A DNA stretch of 64,000 nucleotides, taken from NCBI GenBank assembly GCA_046348545.1, contig JAXMEB010000002.1, positions 620,001 to 684,000 on the forward strand, written 5' to 3'. Every line of letters starts with the position of its first letter. Position 1 is the stretch's first letter. This document shows, in pieces, positions 1 through 9,200 of this stretch. The position numbers and the translations under genes were made by a program. The notes below the pieces were generated by a model. That model ran no database searches. It saw nothing but the letters and a program-made list of their open reading frames with translations, and was not told where the DNA came from. This DNA is from JAXMEB01 sp046348545. Its GTDB lineage: Bacteria; Pseudomonadota; Gammaproteobacteria; Berkiellales; Berkiellaceae.

Positions 1-204
1 TTATCTGCGGTTTTCTCTGATGGTCTCACAAATTCAGAAATTGGCCTCTTAGCCTTTGGCGCAATCGGTGGGTTTTCAGCTGGCATTGTTGTAGGGAATT
101 CGACGGTTGTTTCAGTGGTTAGTGTTGCTGCTTTACTGGGTGGTGGTTTTCTGGCTTATCAATGGTACTTTGATAAAGATGATGCAGCGGCTTCACCGAA
201 TTAG
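1..204 (+). CDS. C-terminal end of a hydrophobic membrane protein (partial)
   Basis: An open frame runs from the first base of the window to a TAG at 202-204 and gives 67 residues without a start codon, so the gene begins upstream. The visible part is rich in Gly, Ala, Val and Leu: two hydrophobic stretches (roughly residues 15-35 and 38-55) separated by a short polar turn, then an acidic tail ending in Ala-Ala-Ala-Ser-Pro-Asn. This fits the last two membrane helices of an integral membrane protein. A GC-rich hairpin follows the stop. The family cannot be recognised from this fragment. Confidence 0.6.
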   Translation, partial: LSAVFSDGLTNSEIGLLAFGAIGGFSAGIVVGNSTVVSVVSVAALLGGGFLAYQWYFDKDDAAASPN

Positions 205-246
205 TTGGTGTTGAACTCGAAATTAAATAGAAATTTTGTCTGTAAG

Positions 247-264
247 GGCCGGTTGCTACCGGCC
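247..264 (+). terminator. GC-rich hairpin downstream of the first gene
   Basis: A perfect 7-bp inverted repeat (GGCCGGT / ACCGGCC) with a 4-base loop lies 43 bases after the stop codon of the partial membrane-protein gene. It has no T run on either side, so it is either a weak intrinsic terminator or an mRNA 3' stabilising hairpin. Confidence 0.45.
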
Positions 265-318
265 GTATCAAATATCATGCGTGTACGAATGCAGAGTCTC
301 TGCTCATAGTGAAGATGT

Positions 319-516
319 TTAGATTTTAAGCGTATTGCTCGGACGGACTTCTGCTTGAAGTGCCTTGTTCAGAATTTGATTGCCAGCTTCTTCAATAGCA
401 ACAAAACGCGGTGTTAAGACGCGTTGCGTGATTTGATCTGCAATATGACCCGTTACAGTTTTTAAGTCACTTTCCGTTGCTTCTAATTGTCTTTTATATA
501 AGGTGAGTGTTGTCAT
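319..516 (-). CDS. hypothetical small protein, 65 aa
   Basis: ATG start with an AGAG ribosome-binding-like stretch a few bases upstream on the minus strand. The product is mostly hydrophilic and probably helical, with many Gln, Glu, Thr and Leu residues, no signal peptide and no membrane segment. It is the last of four small minus-strand ORFs (319-1560) lying head-to-tail, which makes it more credible than a random ORF. I recognise no family. Confidence 0.4.
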   Translation of the reverse strand: MTTLTLYKRQLEATESDLKTVTGHIADQITQRVLTPRFVAIEEAGNQILNKALQAEVRPSNTLKI

Positions 517-657
517 CTCTGTATGGTACTTATCTTAACTATAAAGTTAGTTAGTATTACTATATTAATTTATCGTCCATCTTATCTTCAATGAGTTAGG
601 TTGTAAAGTAACTTTTTGACCAGTGGATGATTTAATCCGATGGATGGTTGTTATCAA

Positions 658-924
658 TTAAACCTTACAAATAAGCTTGGACGTATTTTTTCTAACTTCT
701 TGATTTAAATGTGATTTATCTGTTGTGTCGGCCTGAAGAAAGCCTTTGGTAGGCTTTTGGATGATCACTTTATCCGTCTGGAGGGCCAAGGGAAGATGCT
801 TCAGGATATCAGAAATAACTTTATTAACCTCAGTTTCGTTTAATGAAGATTCTGCACGATCAAGGTGGTCGCGAATGGATTTTTGATTCTTTTGTGGCGT
901 TCTGTGGAAGCGGTTTAATAGCAT
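658..924 (-). CDS. hypothetical small protein, 88 aa
   Basis: ATG start at 924. The product is basic and hydrophilic, beginning MLLNRFHRTPQKNQKS and ending KNTSKLICKV, with a predicted helical middle. No signal peptide, membrane segment or known motif. It sits between two other small minus-strand ORFs with gaps of 120-150 bases, so the cluster may be several single genes rather than one tight operon. No family recognised. Confidence 0.4.
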   Translation of the reverse strand: MLLNRFHRTPQKNQKSIRDHLDRAESSLNETEVNKVISDILKHLPLALQTDKVIIQKPTKGFLQADTTDKSHLNQEVRKNTSKLICKV

Positions 925-1049
925 AACAACTTATTTCCAGACAAAATCAGAGTGAAATTGATTATGCCATGTATTACTGAGAAGCCAAAATATATGACAT
1001 CTTAGCCGGAAACAGAAAATTAGTCAATTGACTGGATTGCAAAAAGAGT

Positions 1050-1271
1050 TTATTTCCGCTTTTGAGGCACGTTTGAGTCACTTTTATCGCGCTTTTTTTC
1101 AGGCCCTTTCATGGGCGGTAGCTTTTTAAGCTTATCCGGATCAAAAGCAATTTTATCCTGAGCGCTATGGCCTTGATTAAACTTTTTTGCTTCATTAGCA
1201 TGGTCAACTAAATCATGCTCATCTTTTTTGCCATGGCCAGTCGGTGACATGCTTAAAAACGTATGGGACAT
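1050..1271 (-). CDS. hypothetical small Lys-rich protein, about 73 aa
   Basis: The frame is open from a TTG at 1283, but the ATG at 1271 (MSHTFLSMSPTG) is the more likely start. The product is very polar: a His/Asp/Asn-rich middle and a C-terminal half dominated by Lys, Pro and Asp (KKLPPMKGPEKKRDKSD), so it is probably disordered. No signal peptide or membrane helix. Third member of the row of small minus-strand ORFs. Function unknown. Confidence 0.4.
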   Translation of the reverse strand: MSHTFLSMSPTGHGKKDEHDLVDHANEAKKFNQGHSAQDKIAFDPDKLKKLPPMKGPEKKRDKSDSNVPQKRK

Positions 1272-1341
1272 ACACGCTACCAAGTTAAACGTCTTATAAT
1301 AGACAACTTAGCACGTCAACATAATAAATTGTATAGATCTA

Positions 1342-1560
1342 TCAGAAATTTGTTTCGTTTTCTTGGAAGGGTGTATAAGGATAGGTTCCATCTCTTTCAT
1401 AGAGGCGGCCACTGGCAACCCCCTGTTCATATAAGGCTTTGAATTTTAAGATTAAAAATTCGATAGCCGCTTGACGTTGGTTATCTTTTTGACGTGTTTC
1501 AATGATACGCATCATTTGTTCTGCCTGGGCTCTAAAATCTAAAACGTATCTATCTACCAT
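1342..1560 (-). CDS. hypothetical small protein, 72 aa
   Basis: ATG start at 1560 with GGAGCT about 13 bases upstream on the minus strand. The product is a single amphipathic, probably alpha-helical polypeptide (MVDRYVLDFRAQAEQMMRI, then Gln/Arg/Lys-rich) ending in a short aromatic, Pro-containing tail. It is transcribed divergently from nfuA, so the 140-base gap at 1561-1700 may hold promoters for both directions. No family recognised. Confidence 0.45.
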   Translation of the reverse strand: MVDRYVLDFRAQAEQMMRIIETRQKDNQRQAAIEFLILKFKALYEQGVASGRLYERDGTYPYTPFQENETNF

Positions 1561-1700
1561 TTCTTACTGAGCTCCGTATTTTGAAAACGCAGCATAGCGT
1601 TTATAATCACCCTTCACTACTTAATATAGGCCAAAATATTGTATCAGACACATCAGTTATTCATTAATGTTAAATACGGATCACTGGTAAAATATTAAGC

Positions 1701-2330
1701 ATGAGCGTACCATTCAATCAATTCGAGCATTGTACACAAATGAAAACCGTGAATATACAGATTACTGACGCAGCTAAAATGCATTTTGCTGCTCTTATTC
1801 AAGAAGAAGCCGTGCCGGAAATGGGCCTTCGAATTTTCCTAGATCAACCTGGTATGCCGACAGCTGAAGTTGGTATTAGCTTTTGTCCGCCAGGTGATCA
1901 AAAAGGAACTGATTTAATCATACCGCATGATGTTTTTATTTTGTATGTCGATAAACTAAGCGCGCCTTACCTAGAGGATGCGCATATCGACTTTAAAACA
2001 GATGAGTTAGGTGGTCAACTTGCAGTTACGGCACCCAACCTCCGTGGTCATAAACCCACGAATGATGCGCCTTTGGCTGACAAAGTAACCCATATTTTAG
2101 AGACAGAAGTAAATCCGAATTTAGCGCATCATGGCGGTAGAGTGACACTTATCGAAGTCACACCTCATAATGAAGTAATTCTGCAATTTGGTGGTGGATG
2201 TCATGGTTGCGGTATGGTTGATGTAACGCTCAAGCATGGGATAGAAAAATCGCTAAAGGCGCAGTTGCCGGAGATTACAGCGATCAAAGATGTCACCGAT
2301 CACACCACTGGTGACAATCCGTATTATTAG
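1701..2330 (+). CDS. nfuA: Fe-S cluster carrier/biogenesis protein NfuA
   Basis: Cytosolic scaffold/carrier that binds a [4Fe-4S] cluster between subunits and delivers it to apo-proteins, important under oxidative stress or iron limitation. The N-terminal half is a degenerate A-type (IscA-like) domain containing SFCPPGDQ and LSAPYLEDAHIDF. The C-terminal Nfu domain carries the cluster-binding CxxC in FGGGCHGCGMVDVTLK, and the protein ends in the family-typical NPYY tail. Length is 209 aa from the ATG at 1701. An in-frame ATG at 1740 (MKTVNIQITDAA) gives 196 aa, closer to the usual 190-195 aa, and may be the real start; neither has a strong ribosome-binding site. The identification itself is very secure. 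Confidence 0.95.
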   Translation: MSVPFNQFEHCTQMKTVNIQITDAAKMHFAALIQEEAVPEMGLRIFLDQPGMPTAEVGISFCPPGDQKGTDLIIPHDVFILYVDKLSAPYLEDAHIDFKTDELGGQLAVTAPNLRGHKPTNDAPLADKVTHILETEVNPNLAHHGGRVTLIEVTPHNEVILQFGGGCHGCGMVDVTLKHGIEKSLKAQLPEITAIKDVTDHTTGDNPYY

Positions 2331-2342
2331 GCCGAGGACTTC

Positions 2343-2846
2343 ATGAGTAACCTAAAAGATAAAAAAGTTTATAAGAGCGGATATATCAGTGAAATTGATA
2401 AATTCTTTCATGAGTTTGATCGAAATCGAATAGAATTTCCAGAATCTAGGAAACAGGAAGTTAGAAAATATCAAGCGATTTTTAATCGTCGAGATTATGC
2501 AATTGAAGTTGAGCCTGTTCAAGGATGGGAAAAATTTTAGAGTGTAAAAGGAAACCCTGATTCGAAAGTTTTCTAAAGAAAAGGTCCCCCTAGATTTCAA
2601 ATCGTTTGATGAGCCGCATTCCTACGAGAGAGGGCTTAATATTCGGCTACATGCAGATCGTGGTTTTTCATTCCCAAAGGAGAAAATTATGCCGGAGGGC
2701 TGCGTGCTTTAGCAAGCGCATTTGGTGACAGTCCTTTTGCAATCAATCCGAATTTCGTATCCGTGCCAGTCCCAGAAGAAGAGCTACTAGATGATCAAGC
2801 TGCGATCCTGAGGCAGAAGAAATTATCTCGTTTTAGACCTACATAG
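2343..2846 (+). pseudogene. frameshifted hypothetical gene (about 168 aa when repaired)
   Basis: The open part is 65 codons from ATG 2343 (GAGG ribosome-binding site upstream) to a TAG at 2538-2540. Protein-like sequence continues downstream in other frames: codons from 2548 read LIRKFSKEKVPLDF and then HSYERGLNIRLHADRGF, and a further frame to the TAG at 2844-2846 reads GENYAGGLRALASAFGDSP and ends LSRFRPT. Adding one base in each of three A or T runs (near 2530-2536, 2546-2549 and 2660-2665) would join everything into one protein of about 168 aa. This looks like a decayed cytosolic gene. It could also be sequencing error, or a short functional 65-aa gene followed by debris. Family not recognised. 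Confidence 0.6.
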
Positions 2847-2875
2847 GAATTTTTCTTATTTTGGTGTAGTCTCTT

Positions 2876-2900
2876 ACCTAATCTGGAACTCAAATTAGGT
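2876..2900 (+). promoter_or_regulatory. hairpin overlapping the ribosome-binding site of the next gene
   Basis: A 7-bp perfect inverted repeat (ACCTAAT / ATTAGGT, 11-base loop) whose 3' arm contains the AGG at 2897-2899, the only Shine-Dalgarno-like stretch before the GTG start at 2910. It could be an operator or a structure limiting translation. This is inference from sequence only. Confidence 0.35.
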
Positions 2901-2909
2901 CATTGATCT

Positions 2910-5777
2910 GTGAGCGATATCTCTATACAAACCAATCAGCAAGCCTGCTTAAAATATTGGCAACAGGCATTCGTTAGATCTTCCTGCAATAGAATTGATT
3001 ACAAATTAGATAGTCAAACAGGACTTCGTGTTTCTAAGTCAGATATTCTGGTAGGTCAGATCAATCCAGAGTTTGTTTCAGGTGAAGCTCAAACGGTTTG
3101 GATTGGCCTTGAAGTGGCGCAGCACAAAAATACAACTCAGGAAACTTACTTGATACCACTCTGGTTTGCCGCAGAATTAGATCACACCGGCAAATTATCG
3201 TGCCATCCGCGTCTGAATTACCCTTGGATCCCGAGCGTGTTACTCGATCCACTATCGCGCGGTCCACTTTTAGGTTTGTTGCCCCAAATGGACGAGGCAT
3301 GGGCCTATTTTTTTCAAAAAAATGATCAGGGTAATTTAAATTGGTCTGATTTTATCCAACAATCTTTAAAATTCTTGATACACATAGCTGGTGCGGCATG
3401 GCAAGATAAAATTACTGAGGCAGGCTATCAATTTATTGATGAGGGTATTATCCTCTTTGAAAATAAGTTTCAATTTCGACCTTCTTCTTTGCTCAATAAT
3501 TTTATGAGTTTAGAGGAACAGCCCTTTCAAGAAGAACTCACGAATGAAGTCTTGCTTAAAAAAATAGCAAATTATCCTGGAGTTTCTTATCAAGATGCTA
3601 AGCTGACAGAGGAAGATTTAAAGGCTTTTTTGCACGCTTCAGAATTGGGAGAAACGCAATTACTTAGCGTCACTGCGCCTGCGGGGAGTCAAAAGCAGGT
3701 CATGATTTGGAATTTAGCAGTTTATCAATGTTTACAAGCAGCATTGCAATCGGCACCATTTCCTCGAATTGTTTATGTTGGGCAGCATGCCCCCGATTTC
3801 AAACACCCCAAATTAGATTTGATATCAATGGATCCGCTCAACTTGAAAGCCTCACTTGAAGCAGAAGTCGCTGTTCTCAAATCAGGTTTGGCATTGATTG
3901 AAGCCTATCAGACGGGAGCATCATCTCAGATTGATATCGAGCAGTCGATTGAGGGACTGCAAAAGGAGGACCAAGCATTAGAGGAAAAAGCCGATCAGCT
4001 GAATGCAACGCATAGTCGTTGGCGAGAAGCGAACGCACGGCGCTCTTTTTTCCAGAAAATATGGGAAAATTTATCAGCTGGAAAACGTAAAAAATTAGAA
4101 AAGACTAAAGCATTTTACGATAGTTATTTGAAACCTTATTTTACACTAGAAGAGACTACCCCACTAGATGAGCAAATCATTACCGTTTTAAGGGCGATTA
4201 AGGTACAACGCACTAAACTGCATAATCAATTAATGACCGTTACAGACTCACTAACACGAGGTAATACGACTCGAGCCGAACTCGTTAATTGGTTTAAAAC
4301 CCATTTAGGTCTTGATCTTTGCACTGATGATGAAACGCCCTTATCGCTTTCAAAAACAATCTGTGAGCGTTTAGGCGTCAAGATTCTCCAACTGCTGGCC
4401 AGTTTTTGGCATACTCAGGGAGAAACCGAATTGATATCGGTTTTAGCATTGTCGGATCTAGAGCGATTGAATTTGAATACTATTGATTGGTTGATGCTTG
4501 ATCACAGCGAGCTCATCTCGCCAATGGAAACCGCAACGCATTTATATCGTGTGAAACGATTACTAGCCTTTGGTGATATGGCTAATCAAATATCGGTTCC
4601 ATTATTTCCAAGGCGAATGGATGATTTTGAGATTAAACAATTGGGACTGGCAGAAGATGATGATGGTCTCGAAGATTTACAATTTAAAGGCATGACGGCC
4701 TCCAATTCCACTTTTGAATTAGTACAAGATAAAAGCGCGTTCAAACGAATGGCGGCACATGGGTTGCTGGCGCAGAATGAATTGAGATTAATTGTCATGC
4801 CGCATCATACGAGTCAAATTTTAACTTATGCGAATCGATGTGTTTATGCGCATAAATTACAGGGTGCCGTCACATTAGATAGCAAACCAGCTTTAGGCTA
4901 TTATCATGTCCGTGGCACGGCAGATCTTGCTTTACTCGATTGGATTCAGCAAACGGATGTGCCTGTTTCTGATATCGGTATTATCACGCTGTTTGAGCAT
5001 CAAAAAGATGCTTTAAGCCTAAGTTTAGCATCTTGTGATGTTGAAATCAGAACAATTGCTCAAGCAAATGATTTTTCTCGTCAAACTATCTTGTTTGTAC
5101 CAGGGTATACTCTATTTGATAAAAAACCATATGCTTTTGATCAAGGTGAACAGCTGTTTAATAGAGCATTTTTGTGTGCTTATCGGCAATTCCTAGTCTT
5201 TAGTGATATGGCTATTTTTGATCCTAAAACCCATAGTCCATCGGGCCATGTTGCGAAGATGCTTTTTAAGTTATCCCCCTTACCATTAACGGTGTTGATT
5301 GAGCAAAATTCGGTACAGGGAGAGGAGTCACATCGCGAGATTTTACAGGGAGCGTTGCAGGCACAACATTCACTAACGATTGTAAGTCAGGGATTAGATC
5401 TAAAGTCTATCCAAAAAGTGAACTTAGACGGAGCTTTGCAGCAATTGCGAGAGCAGGGAGTGCGAGTCACCCTCTACGTGGGTACTTTAGGGATCATCGG
5501 GCAGGGTGTTCAGTCAAAGGCTTTCAAGCATCAAGTTAGTGTTTGGCAAAAAATCGGTATTTCCGTCTTTTTGGTTCGAAATCTCCACAGCAATGCCATT
5601 TGGTGGGATGAGCATCACTTTATCGAAGGACAATTCCCCTGGCTTGCGGGGTTTGGCAAATCAGCGGGTCATCCCTTTGTGAGCCTTCTCGGCGATGATA
5701 AATTAAAGATTAGCTTTCAAAGTTATCTCGGTGTTCACAGTGTTCGTGCGCCAGCCAATGTCTCAGCACCCATTTGA
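2910..5777 (+). CDS. superfamily 1 (Upf1/Dna2-like) helicase-related protein with PLD-like C-terminus, motifs degenerate
   Basis: A 955-aa protein starting at GTG 2910. The central and C-terminal parts have the layout of DNA2/NAM7-type SF1 helicases: a Walker A position at residues 256-263 (APAGSQKQ), a long helical insertion at about 310-440, a motif II position (LMLDHSEL, D531), a motif III position (LLAFGDMANQ, 554-561), later IGIITLFEHQKDAL and a motif VI-like segment (LFNRAFLCAYRQFLVFSD). A final region from about 820 resembles a phospholipase-D-like nuclease fold (LREQGVRVTLYVGTLG). The P-loop lacks the GxxxxGK[ST] pattern and motif II lacks DExx, so ATPase activity is doubtful. Nearest neighbours (nfuA, a receiver protein) give no hint. 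The assignment is by motif order, so moderate confidence. Confidence 0.6.
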   Translation: MSDISIQTNQQACLKYWQQAFVRSSCNRIDYKLDSQTGLRVSKSDILVGQINPEFVSGEAQTVWIGLEVAQHKNTTQETYLIPLWFAAELDHTGKLSCHPRLNYPWIPSVLLDPLSRGPLLGLLPQMDEAWAYFFQKNDQGNLNWSDFIQQSLKFLIHIAGAAWQDKITEAGYQFIDEGIILFENKFQFRPSSLLNNFMSLEEQPFQEELTNEVLLKKIANYPGVSYQDAKLTEEDLKAFLHASELGETQLLSVTAPAGSQKQVMIWNLAVYQCLQAALQSAPFPRIVYVGQHAPDFKHPKLDLISMDPLNLKASLEAEVAVLKSGLALIEAYQTGASSQIDIEQSIEGLQKEDQALEEKADQLNATHSRWREANARRSFFQKIWENLSAGKRKKLEKTKAFYDSYLKPYFTLEETTPLDEQIITVLRAIKVQRTKLHNQLMTVTDSLTRGNTTRAELVNWFKTHLGLDLCTDDETPLSLSKTICERLGVKILQLLASFWHTQGETELISVLALSDLERLNLNTIDWLMLDHSELISPMETATHLYRVKRLLAFGDMANQISVPLFPRRMDDFEIKQLGLAEDDDGLEDLQFKGMTASNSTFELVQDKSAFKRMAAHGLLAQNELRLIVMPHHTSQILTYANRCVYAHKLQGAVTLDSKPALGYYHVRGTADLALLDWIQQTDVPVSDIGIITLFEHQKDALSLSLASCDVEIRTIAQANDFSRQTILFVPGYTLFDKKPYAFDQGEQLFNRAFLCAYRQFLVFSDMAIFDPKTHSPSGHVAKMLFKLSPLPLTVLIEQNSVQGEESHREILQGALQAQHSLTIVSQGLDLKSIQKVNLDGALQQLREQGVRVTLYVGTLGIIGQGVQSKAFKHQVSVWQKIGISVFLVRNLHSNAIWWDEHHFIEGQFPWLAGFGKSAGHPFVSLLGDDKLKISFQSYLGVHSVRAPANVSAPI

Positions 5778-5782
5778 TATCA

Positions 5783-6205
5783 TTAACCCCTTTCTTCCTG
5801 ATGCCGCGTGAGGGTCTCAATGAGGTCCTCATTTTTTTCAGTTTTGATGATAAACTCGTCCATACCTGCATCTATGCATAAATTATAATCATTAGGATCT
5901 TGGCTGGCTGTTAGCGCAATCAGGGTTAACTGCCCCCGATTATCGGGTAAGGCTCGAATAGCCTTCGCCGCCTCATAACCATTCATTTGGGGCATGAAAA
6001 CATCTAAAATCGCTACATCAAAGTGCTTGGTCTTGATTTGTTCGATGGCCTCAAGCCCATTCGAAACAGATTCAATTCGAAATCCAGCTTGACTGAGTTG
6101 CTGAGTTAACGCTAGGCGAGCTGTTTTACTGTTTTCAACGAGTAATATTTTTAAGTTCTGGCTTTTTGTATCCTGGTCCATAGGGTCAACCGTTGTTATA
6201 ATCAT
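5783..6205 (-). CDS. stand-alone response-regulator receiver (CheY-like) protein
   Basis: 140 aa consisting of one receiver domain and no output domain. The phosphorylation site is D68 in AILDVFMP; the conserved Thr is T99 (LTA) and the conserved Lys is K121. The usual pair of acidic residues after strand 1 is here E24-N25 (LLVENS), so one magnesium-binding acid is missing, and the Pro normally after the Lys is Thr (KTEK). Such proteins usually relay phosphate or act by protein contact. No histidine kinase gene is nearby. The first ATG (6205) is used here, but an internal Met (MDQDTK) would remove eight residues. It faces the divergent smc gene across 87 bases. Confidence 0.8.
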   Translation of the reverse strand: MIITTVDPMDQDTKSQNLKILLVENSKTARLALTQQLSQAGFRIESVSNGLEAIEQIKTKHFDVAILDVFMPQMNGYEAAKAIRALPDNRGQLTLIALTASQDPNDYNLCIDAGMDEFIIKTEKNEDLIETLTRHQEERG

Positions 6206-6292
6206 CCTTATATAACATCAGTGTACCGATTAACCTTGAGGCTAGCTAGCAGTAGAGCGTATTTTTAAGTCGGAAACAAAACGGAAATAGGC

Positions 6293-9200
6293 ATGCGTTT
6301 AACTAAAATACACCTTGCTGGGTTTAAATCATTCGTCGATCCAACGACCATACCTTTAATAAGCAATTTAACTGCCATAGTTGGGCCCAATGGGTGTGGT
6401 AAATCAAATATCATCGATGCCATTCGATGGGTTATGGGGGAATCTTCCGCTAAGCAATTGCGCGGGGGATCAATAACCGATGTGATTTTTAGTGGTTCCA
6501 CAGCCCGTAAGCCTGTTGGGCAAGCAGTGGTTGAATTGACCTTTGATAATTCGGATGGTTCACTAGGCGGTGAATATGCGAATTATGCTGAAATTGCTAT
6601 TCGCCGTGTGGTTACGCGCGATGGACAATCTAACTATTTTTTCAATGGTACTCGTTGCCGTAGGCGAGATATCACTGATATCTTTTTAGGCACCGGCATG
6701 GGGCCTCGTAGTTATGCCATTATCGAACAAGGCATGATTTCGAGATTCATCGAAGCCAAGCCAGATGAGTTCCGAGTCTTTTTAGAGGAGGCGGCTGGTA
6801 TCTCACTTTACAAAGAGCGTCGTCGGGAAACCGAAAATCGGATTCGACATACACGCGATAATTTGTCACGCCTGATGGACTTGCGAGATGAGCTTGGTAG
6901 ACAACTGCTACATTTGGAAAAGCAAGCCGAGGCAGCTCAGCGTTTTGCGGTGCTTGATGCAGACTTAAAAGAAAAGCAAGCACAACACTGCGCAATGGCT
7001 TGGGTTCGCTTAAATGGTGATATCGTTGTCAAAGAAGCTGCTATTTTAGAAGGGAGTAACCAATTAGCGGCGTGTCTAGCTCGAGCACAAAGCTTTGAAA
7101 CGCAAATTGAAAAAGAGCGTTTGATTTTAATAGAGGCGCAAGAGGCGCATCATGAAGTTCAAAAACAGTTTTACGATTTGGGCACACAAATTGCAAAATT
7201 AGAACAATCTATTCAACACCATCAAACAAGGTTAAACGAATTAAATGAAGATGAAGGTCAAACGACTGATTCTTTGACTGAGATTAATCTTCAGCTTGCT
7301 CAAGATCAAAAAATATTGGAAGACATTGAGCATCGTTTAGAAAGGCTCTTACCTGAATATGAGAAAGTAGCCTTATACACGGCTGAAGTGGTTGAGCAGC
7401 AGCAGCAATATGAAGAGGAATATGAAACTTGGCGTGAACAATTTGCTCAACATCACCAAGAAAAAACTCAACCCGTTCAACAAGCTGAAGTTGAAAAAAC
7501 CAAAATCACCCATTTGGAAACTCAGATTACACAGGCTATTACGCAATCTGAAAAGTTGACCCTAGAAAAGAGTCGTCTTTCCATTGAGCCGGTTGAGGCT
7601 AATTTAAATCGCCTTAAAGAAGAAGGGATTCAGCTTGAAGCTGAGCTGTCAGAGCTCGAAAATCAGCTTCAAGATGCAAAATCTGAATACGCCGCACATC
7701 ATCATCAGGTTGAAGCATTTCAAGATGCGATTAATGAGCAGCAAAGCAGATTACAGCAGCTAAAAGGGCAGCAAGCTTCACTCAAAGCTTTGCAAGAATC
7801 AGCCCTCTCAAAGCAAAATAAATCAACACAGGCTTGGCAACAAGCTGTTGGTTTGTCAGAAGCGAAACGATTGGCCGAGATCTTGCAAGTCAAGTCGGGC
7901 TTTGAAGTGGCGGTTGAAACCATCTTATCTGCTTATTTAGATGGCATTTGTGTGCCTCAAGACGCAACCCTTTCTGAATTTGCGGCACAAATTCCTCAAA
8001 AATTGAATCAACCGATGACATTGATTCAAAGTATGGAGGTGTCTGAATTAAAGGGTGGTTTATTAGATGCTATTCTTAATCCCCACATGTTACCGCCTCA
8101 TTTGGCAGCGCAGTTATCTTATGTAACCTACGTTGCTGATTTAAAAACGGCTTTTGAATCGATCGAAACAGCGTCTCCCCATCAGAGTTTTTTAACCTCT
8201 GATGGCATTTGGGTTGCAAAGGGCTGGGTCTGGGTGAGTGGTGATCAATCTAATCCACAAGCTGGCGTCTTAGCACGTGAGCAGATGCTGAAGGATATTG
8301 AAACGGCAATTGAAGAAACGCAAGCTGAAGTTACACTTCTAAAAGATCAATTGGTGCAAGCCAAAACAGAATTGGACGATCATCAGCAGCGTATTGAGCA
8401 AACGAATAACTTGAAGCAGCGGGCCAGTCAGCAGCAAGGTGAGTTAAAAGGTAAGATTCATGCGGAGCAGCATCGATACGAGCATCTAAAACGACGCATT
8501 ACAGAGATTGAACAAGCAATCATTCAATCTGCTGAAAATCAGCAGTCGGCGCAGGAGGCTTTAACTGGTTGTCGTGAGAGATTGCAGTCTGCTTTAGAAT
8601 CAATGGCGCTTTTAAATGAACAATTTGAAGTGCTACAGCAAACACGAGACACTCTCCAGGTTGCTCTAAAGCAAATTCGCGATACGGTGAAACAGGCTAA
8701 AGATCAAGAACATCAATTGGCTCTTGAGAAACAGAAATGTGAAACCATCAAGGCAACTACACTAGACAGCGTGGCTCGGAATGATGCCAATTTAAAAGGG
8801 TTAGAAACAAGATTACATCATATCGTACAGGCTATTGAAGAAAATCAAAGACCTTTAGAACCTTTGAAATCTGAATTGGCTATATTACTAGAGCAGCGTA
8901 TTGAAACTGAAAAAACGCTTCAATTTGCAAAAGATAGGGTCAATGGTTCTGAAAATCAACTCAATAGCTTTTATCAAGCCAAATCAGTTGAAGAGAAAAC
9001 AGCTAATATCATTCGCGAGCAATTAGAATCTGAGAAACTATCAGCACAGACTTTAAAAGTGCATCGTGAGACTCAAGAAGCCAGAGCAAAAGACATGCAA
9101 TTGGATATTGAGGTGACCCTGAAAGAATTATCTGAGGGGGCATCTGAAGAAGTTTGGCTTTCTCATATTGAGAAATTAGAACGTCAAATTCAACGTTTAG

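Noticed and set aside
2352..2600. 82-codon minus-strand ORF
   Set aside because: Antisense shadow of the broken gene at 2343-2846, AT-rich, no start signal.
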